Positions 17,889 to 27,190 are shown, counted from the stretch's first letter. The stretch: 64,000 nucleotides of DNA from Dyadobacter sp. CY312 (GCF_021390535.1 NZ_JAJUXG010000019.1:124001-188000); one strand, 5' to 3'. Notes: generated by a model not told the origin, from the sequence alone. Made by a program: numbers and translations.

Positions 17889-18677
17889 TTAATAATCGCC
17901 TCCGGCACCTCCTCCACTGAATCCTCCGCCTCCGCCGAACCCGCCAAAGCTTCCGCCACCTCCACCTCCCCAGTTTCCGCCGCCGCCCCAGTTTCCTGAC
18001 GAGCCGCCATTGCCGGAGTAGGTCGTATATGGCCAGAATATAGGTCCGCCCATGTTTCGCATTCCGCCACCACCTCCGCCTCCATTGTTTCTGTTTTTAT
18101 AAACAATAAACAAAATGACTCCGAAGATAACCAAAACGATCAGGATAGGGGGGAAGCCGTCTCCGTCATCCTGACTTCGGGGCTCGGCTTTATATTCTCC
18201 TGTTGCATATTTAAATATGTCGTCGATACCACGATCCAATCCGCGATAAAACATTCCGTTTTTAAAATCGGGTGTGATGGTTTGCGTAATGATCCTTTTA
18301 GCTATCGCATCCGGGATCACACCTTCCATACCATCTCCAACGCTGATAAATATCTTTCTGTCGGTGGACGCCCACAGCAAAACAATACCGTTATTTTTAC
18401 CTTTTTGTCCAAGTTTCCATTCCCGTCCTATTTTTAAGGCATAATCCGCAATGGGATAATCTCCTGTTGTAGGAACTACTACAATAACGATATCCGAAGA
18501 AGTCGAGTCGTTGTAAGCAACGAGCTTACGTTCAAGTGCTTCAACTTCTGTTGGATTAAGCTGTTTGGCAAAATCGTTTACCAATCTTGGCGGGTTGGGC
18601 TGCGGAGGAATATCCTGAGCGAGCGTCCGAAAGAAAAGTAAAGTCAGTAAAAAAGAAAAAACGAGGTATTTTTTCAT
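17889..18677 (-). CDS. TPM-domain (YgcG-like) secreted/membrane protein with Gly-rich tail
   Basis: 262 residues: signal peptide (MKKYLVFSFLLTLLFFRTLA), a TPM_phosphatase domain (about 25-165, with LNPTEVEALERKL and IGREWKLGQKGKNNGIVLL), one membrane helix (ILIVLVIFGVILFIVY) and a C-terminal segment dominated by Gly, Trp and Ser. TPM proteins include a thylakoid acid phosphatase and photosystem II repair factor; in bacteria they commonly accompany lemA. The gene follows the shorter TPM gene by 5 bases and the LemA gene further upstream, forming the common LemA-TPM-TPM group. Molecular function in bacteria is unsettled. Confidence 0.88.
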   Translation of the reverse strand: MKKYLVFSFLLTLLFFRTLAQDIPPQPNPPRLVNDFAKQLNPTEVEALERKLVAYNDSTSSDIVIVVVPTTGDYPIADYALKIGREWKLGQKGKNNGIVLLWASTDRKIFISVGDGMEGVIPDAIAKRIITQTITPDFKNGMFYRGLDRGIDDIFKYATGEYKAEPRSQDDGDGFPPILIVLVIFGVILFIVYKNRNNGGGGGGGMRNMGGPIFWPYTTYSGNGGSSGNWGGGGNWGGGGGGSFGGFGGGGGFSGGGAGGDY

Positions 18678-18682
18678 AATGA

Positions 18683-19117
18683 TTATTGTCCGAACGAAAT
18701 ATCGTCAGGCAGTTCGTTGACATCGTCGGAGCTGTAAGGGAAATGTATCTTTAATTGTTGTCCGGCTTCCCGGATGGCAAGGCACAATCCTTCGGTGAAA
18801 CGTTGATTAGAAAAATTACTGCGCAGCAAATCTTTGGTACTGTTCCAGAAGTTCTCCGGTACCTTGTCGTTGATGCCTTTATCTCCAAATACAGCAAACT
18901 TCCGGTCTTCGTAAGCCAGGTAGAAAAGTACCGCATTATGATCTTTGGTAAGATGCATATGCAGAAAAGCGAAAACTTCCTTGGTCCTTTCTAAAACGTC
19001 GGAGGGGCATTTCTTTTCTATGTGTAATTTTATTTCACCCGATGTTTGCCGCTCAGCTTCACGGATAGCGGCAATAATTTGCTGCTGTTCCTCTTGTGAG
19101 AAAAAAAGTGCTGCCAT
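18683..19117 (-). CDS. Small TPM-domain protein
   Basis: 144 residues without a signal peptide or clear membrane helix. It contains a TPM domain read from FFSQEEQQQIIAAIREAE through SGEIKLHIEK and YEDRKFAVFGDKGINDKVP. This is the short cytoplasmic or membrane-associated TPM protein usually found with lemA and a longer Gly-tailed TPM protein. It is co-directional with both and only 5 bases before the longer TPM gene, so co-translation is likely. Its activity is unknown. Confidence 0.83.
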   Translation of the reverse strand: MAALFFSQEEQQQIIAAIREAERQTSGEIKLHIEKKCPSDVLERTKEVFAFLHMHLTKDHNAVLFYLAYEDRKFAVFGDKGINDKVPENFWNSTKDLLRSNFSNQRFTEGLCLAIREAGQQLKIHFPYSSDDVNELPDDISFGQ

Positions 19118-19182
19118 GTTTTTATAAACTTGATCAGCGGTGGTGCCGCAATGAAGGTAATGAGATAATAAGAGAGGCGAGG

Positions 19183-19222
19183 TACTGGTAATCCATTCGC
19201 CTGCGCAAATGGATTACCAGTA
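19183..19222. promoter_or_regulatory. Perfect 15-bp hairpin between lemA-like and TPM genes
   Basis: TACTGGTAATCCATT (19183-19197) pairs exactly with AATGGATTACCAGTA (19208-19222) around a 10-base loop. No good T-run follows on the minus strand, so partial termination or mRNA protection between the LemA gene and the TPM genes is more likely than a full stop. Confidence 0.55.
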
Positions 19223-19231
19223 TTCTATGAC

Positions 19232-19813
19232 TTAGAACTGAACAGATGGTGCTTTTTCAGATCCGGCGGTAGCAGTAAAGTATCCTTTTTGCGAGAAACC
19301 GAATACACCTGCGAACAGATTTGTCGGGAACGTGCGTACTTCCTGGTTGTAGTCTTTCACAACGGTGTTAAAATCGTTACGTGCTACGGTAATGCGGTTT
19401 TCTGTACCTTCCAGCTGAGCCTGAAGTTCAAGGAAGTTCTGATTCGCTTTCAGCTGTGGATATTGCTCAACCGATACCAGTAGTCGGGAAAGCGAACTGC
19501 TCAACTGATCTTGCGCACCCTGAAATTTAGCAATGTTCTCAGGAGTTAACTGATCAGCATTGATGGTAGTCTGGGTAGCTTTTGAACGGGCTTCAATTAC
19601 AGCCGTCAGTGTGCTTTTTTCAAAGTCCGCAGCACCTTTAACAGTACTAACAAGGTTGGGAATAAGGTCAGCACGGCGCTGATACTGGCTCTCTACCTTA
19701 GCCCAGGATTCTTTTACAACCTCGTCTTTACCTACAAGGCCGTTATATTTACCACATCCTACAAATCCCAGAATTAGAAGAACAGCAATTACTGCAATTA
19801 GTCCTTTTGACAT
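19232..19813 (-). CDS. LemA family protein
   Basis: 193 residues. The N-terminal hydrophobic helix ends in FVGC (Cys20), which also resembles a lipobox. The LemA core follows: KYNGLVGKDEVVKESWAKVE, then QYQRRADLIPNLVSTVKG and a C-terminal FNTVVKDYNQEVRTFPTNL. LemA proteins form a helical bundle on the outside of the inner membrane. Their role is unclear, though they are linked to envelope stress and regulated proteolysis in several bacteria. First gene of the LemA-TPM-TPM cluster. Confidence 0.93.
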   Translation of the reverse strand: MSKGLIAVIAVLLILGFVGCGKYNGLVGKDEVVKESWAKVESQYQRRADLIPNLVSTVKGAADFEKSTLTAVIEARSKATQTTINADQLTPENIAKFQGAQDQLSSSLSRLLVSVEQYPQLKANQNFLELQAQLEGTENRITVARNDFNTVVKDYNQEVRTFPTNLFAGVFGFSQKGYFTATAGSEKAPSVQF

Positions 19814-19950
19814 TTTTTTTAATCGTTTAGTGTTAATTAACTTGGTTCAAAGTTGCTCAAAGCTAACAAAATCCTGAACAAAAACTACATGGCCGGTTTT
19901 CTGCCATTACATCATGTACTTGTGCAGGATAGCAGGAAAAAGAGATATGC

Positions 19951-21138
19951 TTAATTAGCTCCTACTCCGGCAAGATTATTCCATTTACCCCAGTTTACCG
20001 ACACATTATAGTCAGTAAGGAAGCTCTCAAAATACATGGCTCCCCAAGTCCAGTTGACTTGATCATGTTGTATCAGGTAGTTGGCAGCTTTCAACCTTTC
20101 CGAAGCAGATATGCTTCCGGTTGCTGCAATTTTATTCATGATGGCATTCACCTCGTTGTCGTCTGTCTGTCCTTTCTCCCATTTGTTAAACAAAGCTTTG
20201 TCATTAAGCCATTTATGATGAAAATTGTGAAGCACACCACTCGGTTTGAACATCCGTGGGCCATATCGCAATAAGGTCCAGTTAAAATAATCCCTTTCCA
20301 GCATATTTTTCAAGAAACCGTCTCTGTCAGTATTGCGTATATCAGATATGGCATGATATACGGTACGGGACGAAAGATTTCCAACAGAAAGCCAGTTGGT
20401 GAGCGCAGAGTCTGTTAACAGGTCGTCGGAATTTTCATCCTGAGTCGGGAATGCGTGGATATAATTTTTTAATGCAGACATTGCTTCCGTTTCACCTCCC
20501 TTGTGCAGGCTCTCTGCTTGTGAACTGCGAACCGAAATTTCAAGAGGATCTATTCCGAGCATAGGTAGCGAGACAATTGTTCCTGCTTCATATTCCTGTG
20601 GCAGGGTGATTTGATCCGGTTCTGGCAGTGGTTGTTTTACCTTCAGATTACTTTTAACTTCATCATGAAACACGTTAAAACCAAGAGGAAGTTTTGAAAT
20701 CGGGAAGGGGAGATCCGTAACCTGACTTAGTGTATTCATCCAGAATAACTTGATGTCAATATTGCTTACCTTAAGCTGTTTGCTTAGCGACGACTCAATA
20801 CGTGTCTCTTCCGGGGCAATTTCTTTACTGGTATAAACGTATTCAGCCTGATACATCTCTGCAAGCTGTGCCACAATTTTTTCGGGGTCTCCGACACGGA
20901 TCAGCAGGTCTCCACCTTTTTCACGAAGCCGGTTCCGGAGGTCAGTAACACAGTCAATCAGGAATTGTGCACGCAGCGCACTGGTTCTCCTAAATCCTAG
21001 TTTTGTATTATTAAACAATCGGGGGTCAAATACATACACAGGTACAATCTCTTTTGCTGTTAATGTAGCTGAGAGAAATGCTTCATTATCATTCAGTCTA
21101 AGGTCATTTCGAAACCAATAAACGATTCGTTGAGCCAT
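19951..21138 (-). CDS. DASH-family cryptochrome/photolyase
   Basis: 395 residues from the chosen ATG at 21138, which starts MAQRIVYWFRNDLRLNDNEA; the frame extends 12 residues further upstream, but those are not family-like. The N-terminal alpha/beta photolyase domain (1-~135) is followed by the helical FAD-binding domain containing RDYFNWTLLRYGPRMFKPSG. Cry-DASH proteins repair UV cyclobutane dimers, mainly in single-stranded DNA, using FAD and usually a folate antenna. The C-terminus is shorter than many family members, ending soon after WTWGAMYFES. It stands alone, without a regulator beside it. Confidence 0.9.
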   Translation of the reverse strand: MAQRIVYWFRNDLRLNDNEAFLSATLTAKEIVPVYVFDPRLFNNTKLGFRRTSALRAQFLIDCVTDLRNRLREKGGDLLIRVGDPEKIVAQLAEMYQAEYVYTSKEIAPEETRIESSLSKQLKVSNIDIKLFWMNTLSQVTDLPFPISKLPLGFNVFHDEVKSNLKVKQPLPEPDQITLPQEYEAGTIVSLPMLGIDPLEISVRSSQAESLHKGGETEAMSALKNYIHAFPTQDENSDDLLTDSALTNWLSVGNLSSRTVYHAISDIRNTDRDGFLKNMLERDYFNWTLLRYGPRMFKPSGVLHNFHHKWLNDKALFNKWEKGQTDDNEVNAIMNKIAATGSISASERLKAANYLIQHDQVNWTWGAMYFESFLTDYNVSVNWGKWNNLAGVGAN

Positions 21139-21259
21139 TGGTAATAAGCTTGATATAATTAATTGTTGTTGCAAAAAGTCTGAAATCGTTCCTTTGGAAG
21201 GTCGATTTGTAAGAGTAAACTGTAAGTGAGGTGTATCAGTTCATCCGAAGAACTACATA

Positions 21260-21298
21260 AAACAGGGCCTGATCTTCTTTCGAAATCAGGCCCTGTTT
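21260..21298 (-). terminator. Terminator of the PorE-like gene
   Basis: AAACAGGGCCTGAT (21260-21273) pairs perfectly with ATCAGGCCCTGTTT (21285-21298), an 11-base loop between them. It lies 15 bases beyond the stop codon of the minus-strand gene ending at 21314; the right arm could also serve transcripts coming the other way. Confidence 0.85.
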
Positions 21299-21313
21299 CG
21301 GAGTGCAGTATTA

Positions 21314-23341
21314 TTAATAACTCAGGATTGTAAATTCTGTCCTCCTGTTTCGCTGGTGCTCTTCTTCGGTTTTGGCATTAGGGACGATGAGTTCTCTTTC
21401 ACCGTAACCCTTCGCGGTCATCCGGTCGGCATCAATTCCTTTCGAAACCAGGTAGTCTACCGCAGATTCGGCCCTGTTTTGAGAAAGGGTCATGTTGTAT
21501 GCATCCGTAGCACGGGCATCCGTGTGTGAGCTGAGCTCAATATTCACGGTAGGGTTATCTTTAAGTATCTGTACCAGTTTGTCCAATTCAATGGCGGCAT
21601 CCGGTCGGATGTTATATTTGTTCAAATCGTAATAGATATTTTCAAGAACAAAGGTTTTGTTCAATTCCAGTTTATCCAGTTTAAGCGTAACCTGATAAGT
21701 TGTGTCTGTCAGAACCTTGTTCAGGAAAATAGGAGGAATTGTTTTACCATCCATTGTGAAAGGCTCTCTTCTGCTGATGTATCCTTTTCTGGTTACATAA
21801 AGCACATAAGATTTTCCCTCTTGAACAGCTTGCTTTCCAAACATACCGTCTTTGCCCGAAGTATATTCGGCGATGGGTGTATCAGATGTATCGGGCAAGA
21901 TCCGCACCAATGCTGAATCTAATGCTATCGGAGATTCGGTGCTGTTTTCAATCACATTACCTGCCAGGAAGTAGCGTACCGTTTTTAATTTACCCTCAAT
22001 GTAATTTGGGTTTTTAGGATTGAGCGGATCATTCGGATCATCTCTTTTTACAATCGTAGTTGTATCTTCTTCTTCCGGTCCATAGAAGTAGTAGATGTCG
22101 TCGTCACCTTTGCCACCATCTCTGTTTGAGGAGAAAAATCCTTTATTCAGATCTTTGTAAAAAACGAGGCCGAAGTCATCCTGTGGACTATTGAAAGGCA
22201 ATCCCATGTTTTCAATCGTGATCAGACCCTGCGTACGTGTGGCTGAAAAAAGATCCAGTTTTCCAAGACCCGGGTGTCCATCCGATGCAAAATAGAGTTT
22301 TCCGCCTTCTGCAACATATGGGAACATATCGTCACCCGCCGTATTGATGTCCTTGCCCATGTTAACCGGCTTGCTAAAACGACCAGATGCATCCATGTTG
22401 GTGCGGTACAGGTCAATTCCGCCAACACCACCGGCACGGTTCGATGCAAAATAAAGCGTTTTGCCATCTCTCGAAAACGCCGGAGATCCATCCCACGCAA
22501 GAGAGTCGTTGATGGGTAGGATTGCCGGAGCAGTCCATTGTCCGTTCACGTTGCGGCTCAGATAAAGGTCTACATCTGCTGCACTTTTTTTCTTGCCTGT
22601 ATTACCACGGGCAAATACCAGCGTTTTGCCATCAGGAGAGAATGCGGGAGAACCTTCATTGGCATCGGGTGCGAAAATTTCCTGGCTAAACAAAACCGGA
22701 GTGCCCTGTGTAGAGCCTGCGTCCTGAGCAATATTCACTTTGTACAAGCCGAGCATCGGCTGTCCATTGTTTTTGTATACAATTTCTTTTCTGGAAGATG
22801 AAAAAACAAGTTCGTTGCCCAGGATTGCCGGAGAGAACTCGGCACTTGCTGTGTTCAAGGGGATTTCTTTGAGTTGCACTTCCATTTTCTGCGTGCGCAA
22901 TCTGTCAGCGATTTTAAGAATCTCTACTTCTCTTAATGCTCTTTCCTGAAGATTTTTAGGGCTGCCTGGTGCCTTGGCAAAAAGTGCGAATTGATTGGAA
23001 GCTTCTTCGTACTGTCCTGCTGTTTTCAGCGCATAGGCATACTGGAACTGGGCCTCTGGATTGGTTAAACCTTCATCCAGCGCTTTTTTATAATACGGGA
23101 TAGCTTCTTTGAAACGATTGGATAGTCTGTATGATTCCGCGATCAGAAAGCTGGTTTGAGTGGGTTCGTAGTTTTCAGCGGCTGCTTTTTGAAATCCTTT
23201 AATGGCGAGATCGTACTCTCCGTTGCTGAATTTTTTGTACCCGTCCTTGTACGCCTGCATGGCAGAATTACAACTTGAGAGAAACAGGGCAATGGCCAGA
23301 AAGCTAATAAGGAGGGTAAAATGATACCGCAAAATTTTCAT
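21314..23341 (-). CDS. PorE-like OmpA-family lipoprotein (TPR, PD40 propeller, CRD, OmpA domains)
   Basis: 675 residues. Lipobox FLSSC (Cys24). Domains: TPR repeats (about 30-135), WD40-like PD40 beta-propeller with repeated GSPAFSRDGKTLYFASNRAG-type blades (about 160-425), a carboxypeptidase-regulatory-like beta domain (about 455-540), and a C-terminal OmpA peptidoglycan-binding domain with NPTVNIELSSHTDARATDAY. This order and size match PorE of the type IX secretion system, an outer-membrane lipoprotein that ties the machinery to peptidoglycan. The family has paralogues, so a direct T9SS role is likely but unproven. No other por/gld gene is in the window. Confidence 0.85.
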   Translation of the reverse strand: MKILRYHFTLLISFLAIALFLSSCNSAMQAYKDGYKKFSNGEYDLAIKGFQKAAAENYEPTQTSFLIAESYRLSNRFKEAIPYYKKALDEGLTNPEAQFQYAYALKTAGQYEEASNQFALFAKAPGSPKNLQERALREVEILKIADRLRTQKMEVQLKEIPLNTASAEFSPAILGNELVFSSSRKEIVYKNNGQPMLGLYKVNIAQDAGSTQGTPVLFSQEIFAPDANEGSPAFSPDGKTLVFARGNTGKKKSAADVDLYLSRNVNGQWTAPAILPINDSLAWDGSPAFSRDGKTLYFASNRAGGVGGIDLYRTNMDASGRFSKPVNMGKDINTAGDDMFPYVAEGGKLYFASDGHPGLGKLDLFSATRTQGLITIENMGLPFNSPQDDFGLVFYKDLNKGFFSSNRDGGKGDDDIYYFYGPEEEDTTTIVKRDDPNDPLNPKNPNYIEGKLKTVRYFLAGNVIENSTESPIALDSALVRILPDTSDTPIAEYTSGKDGMFGKQAVQEGKSYVLYVTRKGYISRREPFTMDGKTIPPIFLNKVLTDTTYQVTLKLDKLELNKTFVLENIYYDLNKYNIRPDAAIELDKLVQILKDNPTVNIELSSHTDARATDAYNMTLSQNRAESAVDYLVSKGIDADRMTAKGYGERELIVPNAKTEEEHQRNRRTEFTILSY

Positions 23342-23771
23342 AATTTAATGTATAAAATCAAACGATCCGACTCGCACTTTGGGTTTTTGAAAGACAATAC
23401 TAATAAACAACGTTTTGAAATAAAATTCCGGGTGTAACCGGGATATATTTTTAATCAAAAATTAAAAAAAACTTCCCAACCTCTTACCAACTCCTGACTT
23501 CTTGGGTGTAACAATCTCTGATTACGAATCGCCGGATTGGATAACAGCTCTTTGGGAGCATGACGATACAGGCACGTTGTTCGTCGAATGTATAGATTTT
23601 TTTAGTTTTAATTGCGTTGTGACTGCTTAAAAATCAGTCCTGGCTCCAAAAAAAACTGACAACCTTTTGGAAATCAATGCGAATGTTTTACTTTTGCAGT
23701 CCGATTTTTCGGGAAAACTGTTTTCAAAACAATAGACTGGTGCATTAACCAGATCAAAATCAATTTGTTAA
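23342..23771. other. Intergenic region between PorE-like gene and rpsL
   Basis: 430 bases between divergent genes. The right part contains the rpsL promoter. The left part should contain the promoter of the minus-strand PorE-like gene, but I see no exact TAnnTTTG on that strand. The rest is AT-rich near 23440-23480 and shows no gene. Confidence 0.6.
23666..23696 (+). promoter_or_regulatory. rpsL promoter (Bacteroidota sigma-A type)
   Basis: TTTG at 23666-23669 and TACTTTTG at 23689-23696, with a 19-base spacer, match the -33 TTTG / -7 TAnnTTTG consensus exactly. The small hairpin TCCGA-TTTT-TCGGG at about 23700-23713 begins just after, around the expected transcription start. Confidence 0.85.
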
Positions 23772-24185
23772 ATGCCAACTATTTCACAATTAGTCCGTAA
23801 AGGTAGAGAGACCATTACATGGAAATCAAAGTCACCGGCTTTGGATTCCTGCCCTCAGCGTAGGGGGGTGTGTACACGTGTGTACACCACAACGCCTAAA
23901 AAACCGAACTCTGCACTTCGTAAAGTAGCGCGTGTTCGTCTTTCAAATAACAAGGAGGTAAATGCTTACATCCCTGGTGAAGGACACAACTTGCAAGAGC
24001 ACTCGATCGTATTGATTCGTGGTGGTCGTGTGAAAGACTTACCTGGTGTTCGTTACCACATTATTCGTGGTGCATTGGATACTGCAGGAGTTAACGGACG
24101 TAAACAACGTCGTTCGAAATATGGTGCTAAACGCCCTAAGCCAGGACAAGCGCCAGCAGCACCAACAAAAGGTAAGAAAAAATAA
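23772..24185 (+). CDS. rpsL: 30S ribosomal protein S12
   Basis: 137 residues, slightly longer than the E. coli protein owing to a Lys/Pro/Ala-rich tail. MPTISQLVRKGR starts the conserved sequence, and the decoding-site loops TTTPKKPNSALRKVARV and RGGRVKDLPGVRYH are intact. Both lysines whose change gives streptomycin resistance (in PKKPNSA and in VKDLPG) are wild type. S12 sits at the A-site and monitors codon-anticodon pairing. First gene of the rpsL-rpsG unit. Confidence 0.98.
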   Translation: MPTISQLVRKGRETITWKSKSPALDSCPQRRGVCTRVYTTTPKKPNSALRKVARVRLSNNKEVNAYIPGEGHNLQEHSIVLIRGGRVKDLPGVRYHIIRGALDTAGVNGRKQRRSKYGAKRPKPGQAPAAPTKGKKK

Positions 24186-24301
24186 AAAGTAACTCTCTCT
24201 GCTTTTATTAAAGAATACTCTGATAAAAGGGAAGTAATTCCGGAGCAGATCCGGGGTGAATAAGTTGCAAAACGAAACCTCGTTAAACATTAAGTACTAC
24301 A

Positions 24302-24769
24302 ATGAGAAAGTCCAAACCAAAGAAAAGATATATCCTGCCTGATCCTAAGTTCAGGGATGTACAGGTTACTAAATTTGTTAACAACCTGATGCTTCAAGGC
24401 AAGAAAAGCATCGCTTTCACAATTTTCTACGATGCTCTTGAGCTAGTTGAGAAAAAAACCAGCGAAAGTGGTCTTGAAACATGGAAAAAAGCATTGAACA
24501 ATGTAACTCCATCTGTTGAAGTAAAAAGCCGTCGTGTAGGTGGTGCAACTTTCCAGGTTCCAACTGAAGTACGTCCGGAACGTAAGCAGTCATTGGGAAT
24601 GAAATGGTTGATCAACTATTCACGTAAGCGTGGTGAAAAAACAATGGTAGACCGCCTTGCAGGTGAAATTATCGCTGCTGCAAAAGGTGAAGGTGCTGCT
24701 GTTAAAAAGAAAGACGATACCCACCGTATGGCGGATGCGAACAAAGCATTCTCGCACTTCAGGTTCTAG
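24302..24769 (+). CDS. rpsG: 30S ribosomal protein S7
   Basis: 155 residues with the family start MRKSKPKKRYILPDPKF and conserved VGGATFQVPTEVRPERK. S7 nucleates assembly of the 30S head by binding the 3' domain of 16S rRNA and lies at the E-site. It follows rpsL by 116 bases, an unusually wide gap for this pair, with no promoter that I can recognise. A terminator follows, separating it from fusA, so in this genome rpsL-rpsG forms its own unit. Confidence 0.98.
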   Translation: MRKSKPKKRYILPDPKFRDVQVTKFVNNLMLQGKKSIAFTIFYDALELVEKKTSESGLETWKKALNNVTPSVEVKSRRVGGATFQVPTEVRPERKQSLGMKWLINYSRKRGEKTMVDRLAGEIIAAAKGEGAAVKKKDDTHRMADANKAFSHFRF

Positions 24770-24795
24770 GAAAAGCGTTTTCTTTGAATATATTG

Positions 24796-24834
24796 ATCCG
24801 GTTATTGCATGTATTTGCAGTAACCGGATTTTTT
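24796..24834 (+). terminator. Terminator after rpsG
   Basis: ATCCGGTTATTGC (24796-24808) pairs with GCAGTAACCGGAT (24817-24829) with one G-U pair, followed by TTTTTT. Confidence 0.85.
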
Positions 24835-24926
24835 GTTTTTGACCTGTTGACTTAGCTATATATTTTTTAACACAGAGGGTAAAATTCAGGGCATATAAAT
24901 TTTTTCAAAAAATAATCTCCGCTTCA

Positions 24927-24957
24927 TTGCTTTTATAATCAACAATTTATACTTTTG
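24927..24957 (+). promoter_or_regulatory. fusA promoter
   Basis: TTG at 24927-24929 and TACTTTTG at 24950-24957, a 20-base spacer, fit the Bacteroidota promoter consensus. The following leader to the fusA ATG is about 100 bases. Confidence 0.75.
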
Positions 24958-25062
24958 CGCTCTGAATTTTTAAAATGGTGCAATAGTATGCCTACTTTAA
25001 AGTTCCGAATTGCTTCAGGTTTAGCATTGCACATCGAATAAATAAACACATCACCATTTGTC

Positions 25063-27183
25063 ATGGCACGTGATCTAAGATTAACAAGAAACATTGGAAT
25101 TGCTGCTCACATTGATGCAGGTAAAACGACTACAACTGAGCGTATTCTTTATTACGCAGGGGTTAGCCATAAAATTGGAGAAGTACATGATGGTGCTGCT
25201 ACAATGGACTGGATGGAGCAGGAGCAGGAGCGTGGTATTACTATCACTTCGGCGGCTACAACAGTTAACTGGGACTACCGCAATGAAAAATATCACATCA
25301 ACATCATCGATACTCCGGGACACGTTGACTTCACAGTAGAAGTAAACCGTTCTCTTCGTGTATTGGATGGTTTGGTTTTCCTTTTTAGTGCAGTTGATGG
25401 TGTTGAGCCTCAGTCTGAAACGAACTGGCGTTTGGCTAATAACTACAACGTAGCACGTATCGGATTCGTAAATAAAATGGACCGTTCTGGTGCAGACTTC
25501 CTTAAAGTTTGTGCACAGGTTAAAGAAATGCTGGGAAGCTACGCAGTTCCTCTTCAGTTGCCAATCGGTGCAGAAGATACTTTCCGTGGTGTAGTTGACC
25601 TTGTTAACTTCCGTGGTATTGAGTGGAATGAGGCTGATAAAGGTATGACTTTTACAGAGGTTCCTATTCCTGACGATATGCTTGAAGAAGCAACTGAATG
25701 GAGAGAAAAATTGCTTGAAGCTGTTGCCGAATTCGACGACACTTTGATGGAGAAATATTTTGAAGATCCTACTTCAATCTCAGAAGACGAAATTCTTGCA
25801 GCTTTGCGCGCAGCAACGATCAGCATGAAAATCGTTCCTATGGTTTGTGGTTCTTCATTTAAAAATAAAGGTGTTCAAACGATGCTTGATTACGTGATGG
25901 CTATTTTGCCTTCACCACAAGATCGTGAAAGCATCATTGGTACTGATCCACGTACTGGCGAAGAAATTTCACGTCAGCCTACTGATACAGATCCTTTCTG
26001 TGCCTTGGCATTTAAAATTGCAACTGACCCTTACGTAGGACGCCTTTGCTTTATACGTTCTTACTCAGGTCATTTGGATTCAGGTTCTTATGTATTGAAC
26101 AACCGTTCAGGTAATAAGGAACGTATCTCTCGTATCTTCCAAATGCATGCTAACAAGCAGAATCAGATCGACAGACTTGAAGCTGGTGATATTGGTGCTG
26201 TGGTTGGTTTCAAAGATATCAAAACAGGAGATACACTTTCTGAGGAAAAATTCCCGATCGTTTTGGAATCAATGGTATTCCCTGAGCCTGTAATTGGTTA
26301 CGCTATCGAGCCTAAGAAAGCTGCGGATAGTGATAACTTCTCTAAGGCAATCACGAAATTGATCGAAGAAGATCCTACGTTGCAGGTTGAAAGTAACGAA
26401 GAAACTGGTCAGACGATCATCAAAGGAATGGGTGAACTTCACCTTGAAATTATCATCGACCGTATGCGTCGTGAATTCAAAGTGGAAGTAAACCAGGGTG
26501 CTCCTCAGGTTGCTTACAAAGAGATTCTTACCAAGAATTTCGAACACCGTGAAGTTTACAAGAAACAAACTGGTGGTCGTGGTAAGTTCGCCGATATCGT
26601 ATTCGAAATCGGACCACGTGATGATAACGAAGAAGGCAAAGAACCAAAAACAGGTTTGCAGTTTGTGAATCAGATCGTAGGTGGTACTATTCCTCGTGAA
26701 TTTATCGCACCGATCCAGAAAGGTTTTGAAGCTTCTATGGCTAATGGTGCTCTTGCGGGATATCCATTGGATTCTATGAAAGTGCGTATATTCCACGGTT
26801 CATTCCACGATGTCGATTCAGATGCACTTTCTTTCGAACTTGCAGCGAAAATCGGTTTCAAAGAAGCAGCGCGTCATGCAGGTTCTAAGTTGATGGAACC
26901 AGTTATGCACGTAGAAGTTCTTACTCCTGACGAATACACAGGACCTATCACTGGTGACCTTAACCGTCGTCGTGGTTTGATGAGAGGTATGGATACACGT
27001 AATGGTGCACAAGTTATCAAATGTGATGTTCCTCTTTCTGAGTTGTTCGGTTATGTTACAGACCTTCGTACAATGTCCTCTGGACGTGCTACTGCTTCTC
27101 TTACGTTTGCTTACTACGAGGTTGTTCCTAACAACATTGCAGAGCAGGTGATTGAAAAAGCAAAAGGATTAGTTAAAGCATAA
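25063..27183 (+). CDS. fusA: Elongation factor G
   Basis: 706 residues. G-domain motifs are intact: AHIDAGKTTTTERILYY (P-loop), GITITSAATT (switch), DTPGHVDF and NKMDRSG. Domains II-V follow, with GMGELHLEIIIDRMRREF in domain III and GYPLDSMKVRI in domain IV/V. EF-G is the GTPase that translocates tRNA and mRNA on the ribosome and helps recycling. Here it has its own promoter and terminator, rather than lying in the usual rpsL-rpsG-fusA-tuf transcript, and tuf does not follow. Confidence 0.98.
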   Translation: MARDLRLTRNIGIAAHIDAGKTTTTERILYYAGVSHKIGEVHDGAATMDWMEQEQERGITITSAATTVNWDYRNEKYHINIIDTPGHVDFTVEVNRSLRVLDGLVFLFSAVDGVEPQSETNWRLANNYNVARIGFVNKMDRSGADFLKVCAQVKEMLGSYAVPLQLPIGAEDTFRGVVDLVNFRGIEWNEADKGMTFTEVPIPDDMLEEATEWREKLLEAVAEFDDTLMEKYFEDPTSISEDEILAALRAATISMKIVPMVCGSSFKNKGVQTMLDYVMAILPSPQDRESIIGTDPRTGEEISRQPTDTDPFCALAFKIATDPYVGRLCFIRSYSGHLDSGSYVLNNRSGNKERISRIFQMHANKQNQIDRLEAGDIGAVVGFKDIKTGDTLSEEKFPIVLESMVFPEPVIGYAIEPKKAADSDNFSKAITKLIEEDPTLQVESNEETGQTIIKGMGELHLEIIIDRMRREFKVEVNQGAPQVAYKEILTKNFEHREVYKKQTGGRGKFADIVFEIGPRDDNEEGKEPKTGLQFVNQIVGGTIPREFIAPIQKGFEASMANGALAGYPLDSMKVRIFHGSFHDVDSDALSFELAAKIGFKEAARHAGSKLMEPVMHVEVLTPDEYTGPITGDLNRRRGLMRGMDTRNGAQVIKCDVPLSELFGYVTDLRTMSSGRATASLTFAYYEVVPNNIAEQVIEKAKGLVKA

Positions 27184-27190
27184 TGGGATG

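Noticed and set aside
17798..18106. Acidic/Gly-Ala-rich open frame antisense-shifted inside the Gly-rich TPM tail
   Set aside because: It is another frame of the GC-rich glycine repeats of the TPM gene, with no homology or own start signals.
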